Origin: Bacteroidota bacterium
GTDB taxonomy: Bacteria; Bacteroidota; Ignavibacteria; Kapaibacteriales; UBA2268
Direction of reading: 5' to 3'
DNA length: 64,000 nt
NCBI GenBank assembly: GCA_029974985.1
Contig: JARKQC010000014.1
Location: 57,241 to 121,240, forward strand
Below, in pieces: positions 45,052 through 52,988 of the stretch. How positions within the stretch are numbered: the stretch's first letter is position 1; the number at the start of each line of letters is the position of its first letter. The position numbers and the translations under genes are program-made. A model generated the notes under the pieces. The model saw only the letters and a list, made by a program, of their open reading frames with translations. It made no database searches and was not told where the DNA came from.

Positions 45052-47145
45052 TTATTTTGCTAAACGGTTATTCCAGCTTATATTAAAATCTTTTGTATTG
45101 ATTATACCGCTTAAATTAAAATCAGTATTAAAATATCCTATTTTTGTAAAATCAAGCCATGCAGAACGTTGCTCAAAATGGCGTGTATAATATGTTAAAA
45201 AGTTTAGCTGATTATGTAAGCCCGTTGGGTCGTCTGCCAAGAAACCACCTTTCAATGCATAATACTGCTCACCTTTGTCATTTGCATATACAAGACGCAG
45301 ACTTGCCGCACCACCCTCGACTATACTTGGGTCGCTTAAATTATATGTCAAATATTGGCTTGCACTATCAATCATTAATGGTGTGTCTGTTATTATAGCC
45401 GCATGGTTTCTATGGCGAACTCCTACATAGTAACGTCCACCATTTGAATCTATACCCTCTTTAGCACTAAAAGTAAGAGTATTGCCAAAATTATCTAATA
45501 AACGACCATCTTTGTGTAAATATGCCGCTTTTACTAAATCGGGTTCAGAATTTCGAGTTTTACGAAGTTCGATTACTACGATATCAACAACAGAATCAGG
45601 GATTTGTGCTAAAAATTCAGGTGTTATATTTTTATCAAGATTTAATGGGTAAGCAGTTATATCTGCGGCTTTTATTAAATTTCTATCCCATAAATCATGA
45701 CGCATCAAACCTTTTGTTCCAGCTATATATGGTCCCTCGAGAAATACATTTGCTTGGAATACATAGAAATCCAATCTCCTGCTTGGAAGACCAATCGCAA
45801 AATAGCCAAATTCATCAAGGCTCTCTACAAAACCTCTTGCCCAACCAGTGCCGAAATCTACTGCGGGCTTTTCACTTGGCTGAATATCAAACCAATTTGT
45901 TTCTGCCCATCTTTGCCAAACAAGTTCTTCGGGAACTAAATTATTGCTTTCATCTAAATTCTTAACATCTAAATCGCGCCAAGCAAAACTAAAATCCATC
46001 TTAAATCCGCTTAATACTTGCTCGCCCGACGTGTTTACACCACTAAGATGATATGTACGCTCTACTTTTTCATTTCCTTTTGGTAAAGTGTGGAATTTCT
46101 TTGCTCTTACATCGCTTACTAATGCTACTATATTTGATTTATCTGTATCCGAATTAAATCTTGCCCAAATTGATCTTGCATTTAATAATATAGGTTCGCC
46201 CGTAATTAATGTGTTGCGTCTAAATTTGCCATCTATTTGATTATTTGGATCGGCTGCGAATATTGGATTTAATTCACCTTGTAAAGTAAGAGTATCATTA
46301 TATGCATTGATTTTTGCGCCTACGAACAATGTGTCCACAACTGATACATTTCTATCTAAATTAAGCTCGCCACGATGCTCTACATATAAATTGCTTAATT
46401 CGTTTTCGCCTTTGGGAATTTCCGCACCCGTAGTTATATCACCTTGTCCAAGATAATGAACAGATATTTGTTTATCGAGATTTGGTTCATAAGCTATCGA
46501 GCCTTGAGTATGACGATATATTCTACCAGAGTCTGCTATTGAAAAGTTGTTTTCTGCTGAGTTGCGTAATTCACCTTCTTTTAGCGTTAAATTTTCCTCA
46601 ATTTTAAAACCACCACCGCGAACATCAACACCCAGTTTATTTTCTATTCTAATGCGTGAAAATCGTCCATCGCCAAGTAAATCTTGTGCTTTTTCTTCTC
46701 CGTTAAAAACTAAATCTTTGCTACTATGGTATCTTGCTGTGTTTTTTACTGTGGAGCGGGCTTGCACTTCTGCTGACTTTAAACCTATCCATTGATTTGT
46801 AAAGTCTGCTGTATCTTGAACGATTAATGAATCTCGAACGATTATCGAGCGAACATTATCGCCGTCTTTTCTTTCGTCTGAAATTAATTTTAAGGCAGTA
46901 TTTCCAATAACTAATTGATTATATACAATATTAGGTATTACTTGCTGCGAAGTTGAACCTTTTTGTAAAAACTCTACACGACCACCTATTGTATCAGGTA
47001 ATGCCTTTGTCTGACCGCTCTTTACTCGAATAGTACCCATATTATTGAGCTTTCCGTCCGTATTATCAATAGTATATTGTGCAAAGGAAATACTTGGAAC
47101 AATAATAAAAATGATTAAAATTATATGTTTGATTAATTTTGTCAT
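45052..47145 (-). CDS. Large repetitive exported surface protein with dockerin-like end
   Basis: 697 residues. Signal peptide (KLIKHIILIIFIIVPSISFA). The first half is a long series of short strands (NTALKLISDERKDG, DLVFNGEEKAQD, LTLKEGELRNSAENNFSIAD, LTLQGELNPIF) like a right-handed beta-helix or fibre. Then comes GKFRRNTLITGEPILLNARS and a beta domain. The end, DFNLSGIINTKDFNISWNNR, fits one calcium loop of dockerin type (D-x-N-x-x-G-x-x-N-x-x-D). It shares layout and the K-F-R-R module with the upstream protein 47284, so the two are probably paralogues. Confidence 0.75.
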   Translation of the reverse strand: MTKLIKHIILIIFIIVPSISFAQYTIDNTDGKLNNMGTIRVKSGQTKALPDTIGGRVEFLQKGSTSQQVIPNIVYNQLVIGNTALKLISDERKDGDNVRSIIVRDSLIVQDTADFTNQWIGLKSAEVQARSTVKNTARYHSSKDLVFNGEEKAQDLLGDGRFSRIRIENKLGVDVRGGGFKIEENLTLKEGELRNSAENNFSIADSGRIYRHTQGSIAYEPNLDKQISVHYLGQGDITTGAEIPKGENELSNLYVEHRGELNLDRNVSVVDTLFVGAKINAYNDTLTLQGELNPIFAADPNNQIDGKFRRNTLITGEPILLNARSIWARFNSDTDKSNIVALVSDVRAKKFHTLPKGNEKVERTYHLSGVNTSGEQVLSGFKMDFSFAWRDLDVKNLDESNNLVPEELVWQRWAETNWFDIQPSEKPAVDFGTGWARGFVESLDEFGYFAIGLPSRRLDFYVFQANVFLEGPYIAGTKGLMRHDLWDRNLIKAADITAYPLNLDKNITPEFLAQIPDSVVDIVVIELRKTRNSEPDLVKAAYLHKDGRLLDNFGNTLTFSAKEGIDSNGGRYYVGVRHRNHAAIITDTPLMIDSASQYLTYNLSDPSIVEGGAASLRLVYANDKGEQYYALKGGFLADDPTGLHNQLNFLTYYTRHFEQRSAWLDFTKIGYFNTDFNLSGIINTKDFNISWNNRLAK

Positions 47146-47214
47146 ATCTCTTTAATTATTTTTACCTTTTCTATTACCTTAAATTTTATTAAAATTGTTT
47201 TTTTAGTTCTCTTT

Positions 47215-47247
47215 AGATGTCCAACACTTTCAAAGTGTTGGACATCT
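47215..47247. repeat. Palindromic repeat, copy B (inside operon)
   Basis: A 33-base perfect palindrome: arms AGATGTCCAACACTTT and AAAGTGTTGGACATCT around one central base. It lies in the 138-base gap between the two large surface-protein genes of one operon. It may stop or stabilise part of the transcript. Confidence 0.88.
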
Positions 47248-47283
47248 GCCGAGAAAGTTTTTGTTTTCTGTTAATTCTAACTA

Positions 47284-49407
47284 TTATTGACCAACTTCAA
47301 TAATACCTTGGTTATTAATAGTACCATTGTTTTCAATTTGTTGCGCTCCAAACATTGATGGATTTGTACCGTAATCTGTTAACCAAAGACCGTTAAATCC
47401 AGTTTTAACAGCAGAACCTTTTGCAATAATTGGGAAAGTTCCTGCTGGTGCATTTGTGTTATTATTAATGAATGAAGTGCCATTAAATTTAGCTTTATGA
47501 ACATAAGTAGCACCGTTATCTTCATTACCGATAATAAGTGATGCATATTGAACATTACCAATTGTAATTTTATTTGCCGCATAACCAGTACCATAGTCAG
47601 CAAATTCAGATTGTGTATTTAATGTTGGAGTATTATCAGCTCCACCTGATGTACCAGCAAATGGACCATCAATACCGACATAAACCATTGTACGTAATTC
47701 TACGTTATCATTTTCATTAGGAATTCTACCTTCATCCCATACATTTGGATTAGACCAACGACCATCAACAATAGAGTACATAGTATTATTAGCACGGAGA
47801 ACGATGTCATTACCCGAAGCGATAATATTTTCGATTGTACCATCACCAACCGCAGCATTACCATTTTGCAAGCCAGCTAAGCTAACATAGTGGAAAGTAG
47901 TTGCTTGATCGTGTGCATAGCCAGTACCAGCAACTTTTTCAATAGCACCCGCAGTAGCTTCGAAGAATTTGAAATCATTTTCAGTTAAACCAGCAGCATC
48001 ACCAGTAAATGATGGTAATTCACTTGCTAAGTAACCTAATTGTAAGCCATAAGTAACACCAGATACGTCATAATTAGCAGTAATCTTTCTCTTTACATCC
48101 ATTGTTCCATCATATTGATTTGGATTTGTAACAGGTCTAACATCTAATTCATAATAAGTACCAGTACCTACAGTACTATAAGCAAGTTTAGTATTTACGT
48201 TATTAAATGTATATGCAGTATTTGCAACTGGCGCATCCATTGTACGACGGAATTTACCAACAACTTCATAATCACCAGTATAAGTAACATTACCAGCTAC
48301 GTGTTGCATATTTAAGTAACCAGTATTAGTTACCATATCTAAGTTACCGCCAGCAAGTGAGAAATCACCGCATATTTCAATATTATTACCATAAGAAGCT
48401 GTTCCACCACGTTTAGTTCCAGCAGATAGATTCAATATACCATAAGGATTGCTTGCTAATGTAGGAACAACAATTTGGTTAGCGGCAGTTCCATTATAAG
48501 TAACAACTGAAGTACAAGCTAAGTCAAGGTTAGTACCATTGCCACCGTTAGTAAATGTACCAGTAATAATTAATTCTTCGCCGCCATCTAAATCAATTTT
48601 ACCATTATTACCAGTTAAAGTAAGAGTAGAACCATCATCAATAATAATATCACCATCACCGCCTTTAAGAGTACCATCATCAACAGTAATATTACCTTCG
48701 AAAGTAAGGTCGCCACCACCAACTTGAATAGAACCACCATTATCAATAGTAGTATTTCCAGTTATTGTAGAATTATCAGTTGGGCCATTGTTTAATACTA
48801 AATCACCTTCAACAGTTAAATCAGAAGGACCAGCTGTAAATGTACCAGTAACTTCTGTTGTTTTACCATCTTCAATAGTATAAGGACCAGTTCCAGTAAG
48901 ATCTAAATCTTTATATGCATCATCGCCATCAAGTGGGAAAACAGTAACAGGACCACCAGAATAAGTAAAGTCACCCGTAAAATCATTTGTTGTACCAGTT
49001 GGATCATCCACAACAAAAGGATAAGTAGCAAAATCATCATATCCGGGGAAAAGTTCACCTGGACTACAAGCTTCACCAACGATATTAACACCACCGGGGA
49101 TAGTTTTATTGCCACCAGAAAGCATCATTTTTTCGTAGTACAACGCTTGTACTGATTGTTCAGCACTTGCAGCCCAATCCACAATACCTTTGATAGCATT
49201 AGCATCATCAGTACCCAAAGGGTTGCTATTTAGTCTTTGAATCTGTCCAGTAGCTGATTTCATTTTAATAACACCACCGCAAGTAGCATTATAAGTAGCA
49301 CCAGTAGTGCTCATAATGAAATCTTGAGCAGAGACTTCGTTCAAAGAGAACGAGAAAATAACGAATAGCGCTAATAAAGCACTACTTACTTTCGTAAATT
49401 TTTTCAT
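47284..49407 (-). CDS. Large exported surface (S-layer- or adhesin-like) protein
   Basis: 707 residues from the ATG at 49407, where the signal peptide starts (MKKFTKVSSALLALFVIFSF, ending SLNEVSAQ); a TTG at 49491 would add 28 unlikely residues. The mature protein is acidic and rich in Gly, Thr and Asn. Residues about 150-330 repeat short strands (TVEGDLVLNNGPTDNSTITG, GGDLTFEGNITVDDGTLKG) as in a beta-helix. Next are a KFRRT module and the G8-like DGRWSNPNVWDEGRIPNEND. The DNA is visibly less AT-rich than the neighbours and uses many GGT, GCT and ACT codons, as highly expressed genes do. No sorting domain is visible. First gene of the envelope operon. Confidence 0.8.
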   Translation of the reverse strand: MKKFTKVSSALLALFVIFSFSLNEVSAQDFIMSTTGATYNATCGGVIKMKSATGQIQRLNSNPLGTDDANAIKGIVDWAASAEQSVQALYYEKMMLSGGNKTIPGGVNIVGEACSPGELFPGYDDFATYPFVVDDPTGTTNDFTGDFTYSGGPVTVFPLDGDDAYKDLDLTGTGPYTIEDGKTTEVTGTFTAGPSDLTVEGDLVLNNGPTDNSTITGNTTIDNGGSIQVGGGDLTFEGNITVDDGTLKGGDGDIIIDDGSTLTLTGNNGKIDLDGGEELIITGTFTNGGNGTNLDLACTSVVTYNGTAANQIVVPTLASNPYGILNLSAGTKRGGTASYGNNIEICGDFSLAGGNLDMVTNTGYLNMQHVAGNVTYTGDYEVVGKFRRTMDAPVANTAYTFNNVNTKLAYSTVGTGTYYELDVRPVTNPNQYDGTMDVKRKITANYDVSGVTYGLQLGYLASELPSFTGDAAGLTENDFKFFEATAGAIEKVAGTGYAHDQATTFHYVSLAGLQNGNAAVGDGTIENIIASGNDIVLRANNTMYSIVDGRWSNPNVWDEGRIPNENDNVELRTMVYVGIDGPFAGTSGGADNTPTLNTQSEFADYGTGYAANKITIGNVQYASLIIGNEDNGATYVHKAKFNGTSFINNNTNAPAGTFPIIAKGSAVKTGFNGLWLTDYGTNPSMFGAQQIENNGTINNQGIIEVGQ

Positions 49408-49488
49408 AAAATCACCAAAAGAATTATTAGAAATATTATTTAACATTTGCTTTCTCAAATAAAAATAAAAAAAACTTTTTATACGTTT

Positions 49489-49496
49489 CAAAAATA
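49489..49496 (-). promoter_or_regulatory. Possible -7 box for the surface-protein operon
   Basis: On the minus strand this reads TATTTTTG, a TAnnTTTG match, about 80 bases before the ATG at 49407. A properly spaced -33 box is not clear. Confidence 0.35.
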
Positions 49497-49751
49497 CATA
49501 TTAAGTTCAAAGGCTTTTTTAAGTATATATACTGAATTTTAAAATTTGTTAAAAATAATTATTAAAAAATTAATTTTTTTCTTTTCTAATCAAATAATAT
49601 GCCATCAATCATAAATAATACTTAACACTTTTTATAAGTCTAAATTATATATAAATTTATTAAGATAGAAAAATATAGTATTTTATTAAATTAATTAACA
49701 ATAAATTAAAACATAATAATAAAATATTAATTAAATAAATTGATTAATTTA

Positions 49752-49782
49752 TTGATTTATAATAAAAATATACTTATATTTG
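49752..49782 (+). promoter_or_regulatory. Bacteroidota-type promoter upstream of 49982
   Basis: TTG at 49752-49754 and TATATTTG at 49775-49782, 20 bases apart, fit the Bacteroidota TTTG-N19-TAnnTTTG pattern. The predicted start point is about 190 bases before the ATG, so the leader would contain the palindromic island. Confidence 0.45.
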
Positions 49783-49829
49783 TTTTTTGAAAATATTATA
49801 TATATAATATAAATTCTGGAGATAACTTC

Positions 49830-49862
49830 AGATGTCCTACACTTTTAAAGTGTAGGACATCT
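49830..49862. repeat. Palindromic repeat, copy C
   Basis: A 33-base perfect palindrome: arms AGATGTCCTACACTTT and AAAGTGTAGGACATCT around one central base. It matches copy B at every position except one arm pair (A/T swapped to T/A), a compensatory change. Confidence 0.9.
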
Positions 49863-49871
49863 AGCCGGCGC

Positions 49872-49894
49872 GACCCTTCGGCTACGCTCAGGGT
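49872..49894. repeat. CCCTTCGG...CTCAGGG repeat element
   Basis: The stretch CCCTTCGGCTACGCTCAGGG, bordered by GCGCGA and TACGG, is a GC-rich element. From general knowledge, the motif CCCTGAGCGTAGCCGAAGGG recurs in unrelated bacterial genomes. It can form a short CCCT/AGGG stem. Confidence 0.5.
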
Positions 49895-49927
49895 ACGGTT
49901 CTCTGGCAATGGGGAGATTAACTGTAA

Positions 49928-49951
49928 GACAATGGGGCATGCCCCATTGTC
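49928..49951. repeat. 24-base perfect palindrome
   Basis: Arms GACAATGGGGCA and TGCCCCATTGTC with no loop. A partial copy of the arm (GCAATGGGGAG) lies 20 bases upstream. The palindrome ends 30 bases before the 49982 ATG and could block the leader or bind a dimeric protein. Confidence 0.85.
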
Positions 49952-49981
49952 AAAAATTAATAAAAATATTTAGAGATAATT

Positions 49982-52228
49982 ATGAAAAGATTTCTACTAT
50001 TATTATTATCAATAGTATTACTCAGTGCAAATTCAAAATCGGTAGAAGTCAAACCCGACTGGACGACATTCGATATAGATAAATATTTATCAATGTATTG
50101 GCTTGATAGCAATCGTAGTGTAGTCATAGAATTAGTCGGCTCGTATCAAAATGCCACGACAATGGGCAATTTCGAGCTTCATTTTTTTGATTTATCAACC
50201 CATAAATTAATAAAGAAAGTACCGACAAATACATATTTCATACCTCCAACAATGGAGCTAAATAGCGACAAATCTCTATTTTACTATACATTTTTAGATA
50301 CATTATATACATATAGTAAAAATGAATATCAATTACAAAATAAAATTTCGCTTCCATTTACTTATCAGGAAATATCCAATTTTAAGTATAATTATGCAAG
50401 TAAAAAATATACATTATTTTCAAAAAGGGCAAATGAATTAATACTCGTAAGCTACGATAGCGATAATTATACAATATTACATTATGATACACTCCACGTA
50501 GATACGAGTAATTATTATTTAAATATTTCAAAAGATGGCAAATATTTTGCGATAAAAAGTAACAATAACAAAATATCAGTATATGAAACCGAGAGTTTGG
50601 AATTGTTACGAACAATCCACACTCAAATATCAATAAATCAGTACGAGATATCAAATAATGGTGAATGGCTATCAATATTTACAAATTTTATATCGGATAA
50701 TAATTTTGAGTTTTATAATTTAAAAGATACTAATAAAAGTTTTCAAATTACAAATAATCATTACGGTATTCCATATCAAATCAAATTTTCAGAAAATGGG
50801 CAAAATTTTTTAATATCATATTATAGCTATTTATTTTTATATAAAACTTCAACACACGAGCTAATAAGGCAATTTTCACCACCGAATGCATATCGCTCAG
50901 CAGATTTTTGTCTTAATGATACAAAAATAATATTCGTATCGAGTTCTCGAGTATTATTATCAAATAATATAAATTTAAAAGAAATCTATACAATATCTGA
51001 TTTTGATAAATTTGGAAAAATAATTAATATGAATGGTCTAACATTTAATGATAATACAGAGAAATTTTATGTATATGGCAACGAAGGTCGGATATCATTA
51101 AGAAATACCCATACGGGCAAAATTGAAGATGAGTATAAATTTGATTGCAATTCTCTTTATATATTAAACAAATCTATTAAAGATACTCTTATAACATTTT
51201 CTTATACTAATTTTAATTTGAATTATGTTGATACACGCAGTAAAAATATATTAAAATCAATAGATTTAAGTGGGGTAGTCCGTTTTTATGGTATAGTATC
51301 AAATGATTTACAATGGTACGGCTCGACAATAACTAATAATAATTTTGTTCTTTTAAATTTAGAAAGATTTCAAAAAGATAAAGAAAAATTTATTATTGAT
51401 GCTGGCAATGTAATCACTTATATCGCATTTTCAGATAATTCAAAGATGTTTGCAGTAGGCACAAAAGGTAATATCATAAAAATTTATTATATTGATGATT
51501 TTTCTGAGACTATCAAATTAAAATATACGATTACTTATCCATCTGAGTTTCCAACTGGCAGTATTAGTTTTATTAAATTTATAGATAATGATAGCAAGAT
51601 TGTAAGTTCTTCTAACTCTATAAGCAAATTTTTGGTATGGGCTATTGAGTATGAGGAGATAATTCATACCCCTGTATTGCCCGTAGAAATTAGCCCAAAG
51701 CAAGATTTCCCTTCAATCAAACATATTACATATCGTGCGAGATTTAACGACTATTTTACGATAGATTCTTGGGGTAATATTTTATTTTGGGATAAAAATT
51801 TTAATTTCAAACATTATATATATGTCGGTAAATCATTAAATTATGATATAGCTAACTCTTTTGATTATAGTGATGAAAGTAATAATTTGCTAATTGCTTG
51901 CAATTATACGACAATAGCAAAGCTTAATCTTGATTTTATAAGTTCAATTGAATCCAACGATATTAGTAAACACAATATTCAAATTTATCCTAATCCAACG
52001 AGTGATTATATAAATATATCTTTTGACAATAGTTTGATATACTCTCCTACTGCAAGTAATGACGAACAAAATAATTATATAAAGATTTATGATGTATTGG
52101 GAATTGAAGTTTTAAGAGAGTCAATTAATAATTTTTCGGTAAGTTATCGAATAAATATCGAAAATTTATCAACGGGAATGTATTTTATAAAAATTGGAAA
52201 TAATATAGAAAAATTTTTAAAAAAATAG
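49982..52228 (+). CDS. Exported propeller-like protein with T9SS sorting domain
   Basis: 748 residues. Signal peptide (MKRFLLLLLSIVLLSANSKS). Residues about 30-640 are repeating four-strand blades with WD40-like spacing (DGKYFAIKSNNNKISVYETE, NGEWLSIFTNFISDNNFEFY, NSKMFAVGTKGNIIKIYYID). The end (IQIYPNPTSDYINISF, LSTGMYFIKIGNNIEKFLKK) is a type A T9SS sorting signal. It has the same overall plan as the WD40 protein at 41771 on the opposite strand. Binding role unknown. Confidence 0.85.
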   Translation: MKRFLLLLLSIVLLSANSKSVEVKPDWTTFDIDKYLSMYWLDSNRSVVIELVGSYQNATTMGNFELHFFDLSTHKLIKKVPTNTYFIPPTMELNSDKSLFYYTFLDTLYTYSKNEYQLQNKISLPFTYQEISNFKYNYASKKYTLFSKRANELILVSYDSDNYTILHYDTLHVDTSNYYLNISKDGKYFAIKSNNNKISVYETESLELLRTIHTQISINQYEISNNGEWLSIFTNFISDNNFEFYNLKDTNKSFQITNNHYGIPYQIKFSENGQNFLISYYSYLFLYKTSTHELIRQFSPPNAYRSADFCLNDTKIIFVSSSRVLLSNNINLKEIYTISDFDKFGKIINMNGLTFNDNTEKFYVYGNEGRISLRNTHTGKIEDEYKFDCNSLYILNKSIKDTLITFSYTNFNLNYVDTRSKNILKSIDLSGVVRFYGIVSNDLQWYGSTITNNNFVLLNLERFQKDKEKFIIDAGNVITYIAFSDNSKMFAVGTKGNIIKIYYIDDFSETIKLKYTITYPSEFPTGSISFIKFIDNDSKIVSSSNSISKFLVWAIEYEEIIHTPVLPVEISPKQDFPSIKHITYRARFNDYFTIDSWGNILFWDKNFNFKHYIYVGKSLNYDIANSFDYSDESNNLLIACNYTTIAKLNLDFISSIESNDISKHNIQIYPNPTSDYINISFDNSLIYSPTASNDEQNNYIKIYDVLGIEVLRESINNFSVSYRINIENLSTGMYFIKIGNNIEKFLKK

Positions 52229-52268
52229 AAATTTCATAAATATAAAAAAACAAAATTATAATTATATA

Positions 52269-52886
52269 TTAGGGTAATTGTTTTTTTCCAGAAAGGAATT
52301 TTGAATCTTTAATAAAAAATCTTAATAATAAATCTTGTGATTTACTTATTCCTATACGTTTACTTTTATCATAGTCAAAATTATTATAAATATTATATTC
52401 AGAAATAAATAATTCATCTTCTAAAAAGGATTTTTTATTATCATTTAAATTAAAATCAAAGGCTTTTGCTAAATTCCCGGGACCTTTACATAAGCGATAT
52501 AAATCGTTAGTGTTTCTATATTTCGACATAAGTTCTATTCCATAAATTGGCTCAATAGCACGTAATAATACAGCCGAACCGATGTTTTCTTTTTCGCTTA
52601 CGACATTTATACAATGATGAATCCCGTAAATTTTATATACATAGAGAGTGCCTCCGTTCATAAACATAGCCGAATTTGCATTTGTTTTTCCCTTTGCAGA
52701 ATGGCTTGCTAAATCCTTTTCACATAAATAAGCTTCGGTTTCGACGATAATACCAGCAAAAAAATCATCATTATTTTTTTTTACTAATATTTTTCCTAAA
52801 AGATTTTTTGCGATTATATCAGGTGTTTGTAAGTAAAAATTTTGTTTTAATTTTGATTTTTGTAATAAATCATAATTTATATTCAT
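52269..52886 (-). CDS. 3-methyladenine DNA glycosylase (AAG/MPG type)
   Basis: 205 residues. It removes alkylated purines from DNA. Family marks: FYLQTPDIIAKNLLGKIL, GIIVETEAYLCEKDLASHSA with the catalytic glutamate and the N-terminal water-activating region, MFMNGGTLYVYKIYGIHHCI, VLLRAIEP, and LCKGPGNLAKAF near the C-terminus. It stands alone between exported-protein genes and is convergent with the gene at 49982. Confidence 0.94.
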   Translation of the reverse strand: MNINYDLLQKSKLKQNFYLQTPDIIAKNLLGKILVKKNNDDFFAGIIVETEAYLCEKDLASHSAKGKTNANSAMFMNGGTLYVYKIYGIHHCINVVSEKENIGSAVLLRAIEPIYGIELMSKYRNTNDLYRLCKGPGNLAKAFDFNLNDNKKSFLEDELFISEYNIYNNFDYDKSKRIGISKSQDLLLRFFIKDSKFLSGKKQLP

Positions 52887-52919
52887 AATTTAAATTTATT
52901 TTTATATTTAATTTTAAAT

Positions 52920-52958
52920 AAAAAAATTCACCCCAATTTTTATAATTTATTGGGGTGA
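52920..52958 (-). terminator. Rho-independent terminator of the DUF1573 gene
   Basis: Perfect 10-base arms TCACCCCAAT and ATTGGGGTGA. On the minus strand they are followed by a T-rich run, just after the stop at 52989. Confidence 0.87.
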
Positions 52959-52988
52959 TTATTTGATAAATATATTATATATTAGAGA

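Larger units (their letters stand above)
49408..49981. other. Divergent promoter region with palindromic island
   Basis: 574 bases between two divergent exported-protein genes. The left part is plain AT-rich DNA with promoter-like boxes for both directions. The right part (49830-49951) is a compact, less AT-rich block of three repeat-like elements, annotated separately. Confidence 0.7.

Noticed and set aside
48539..48727. Proline/serine-rich plus-strand frame inside the large surface protein gene
   Set aside because: Shadow of the Gly/Asp/Thr repeats of the true gene on the minus strand.
49408..49491. Longer start (TTG at 49491) for the large surface protein
   Set aside because: It would place 28 basic and aromatic residues before a perfect signal peptide that begins at the ATG at 49407.
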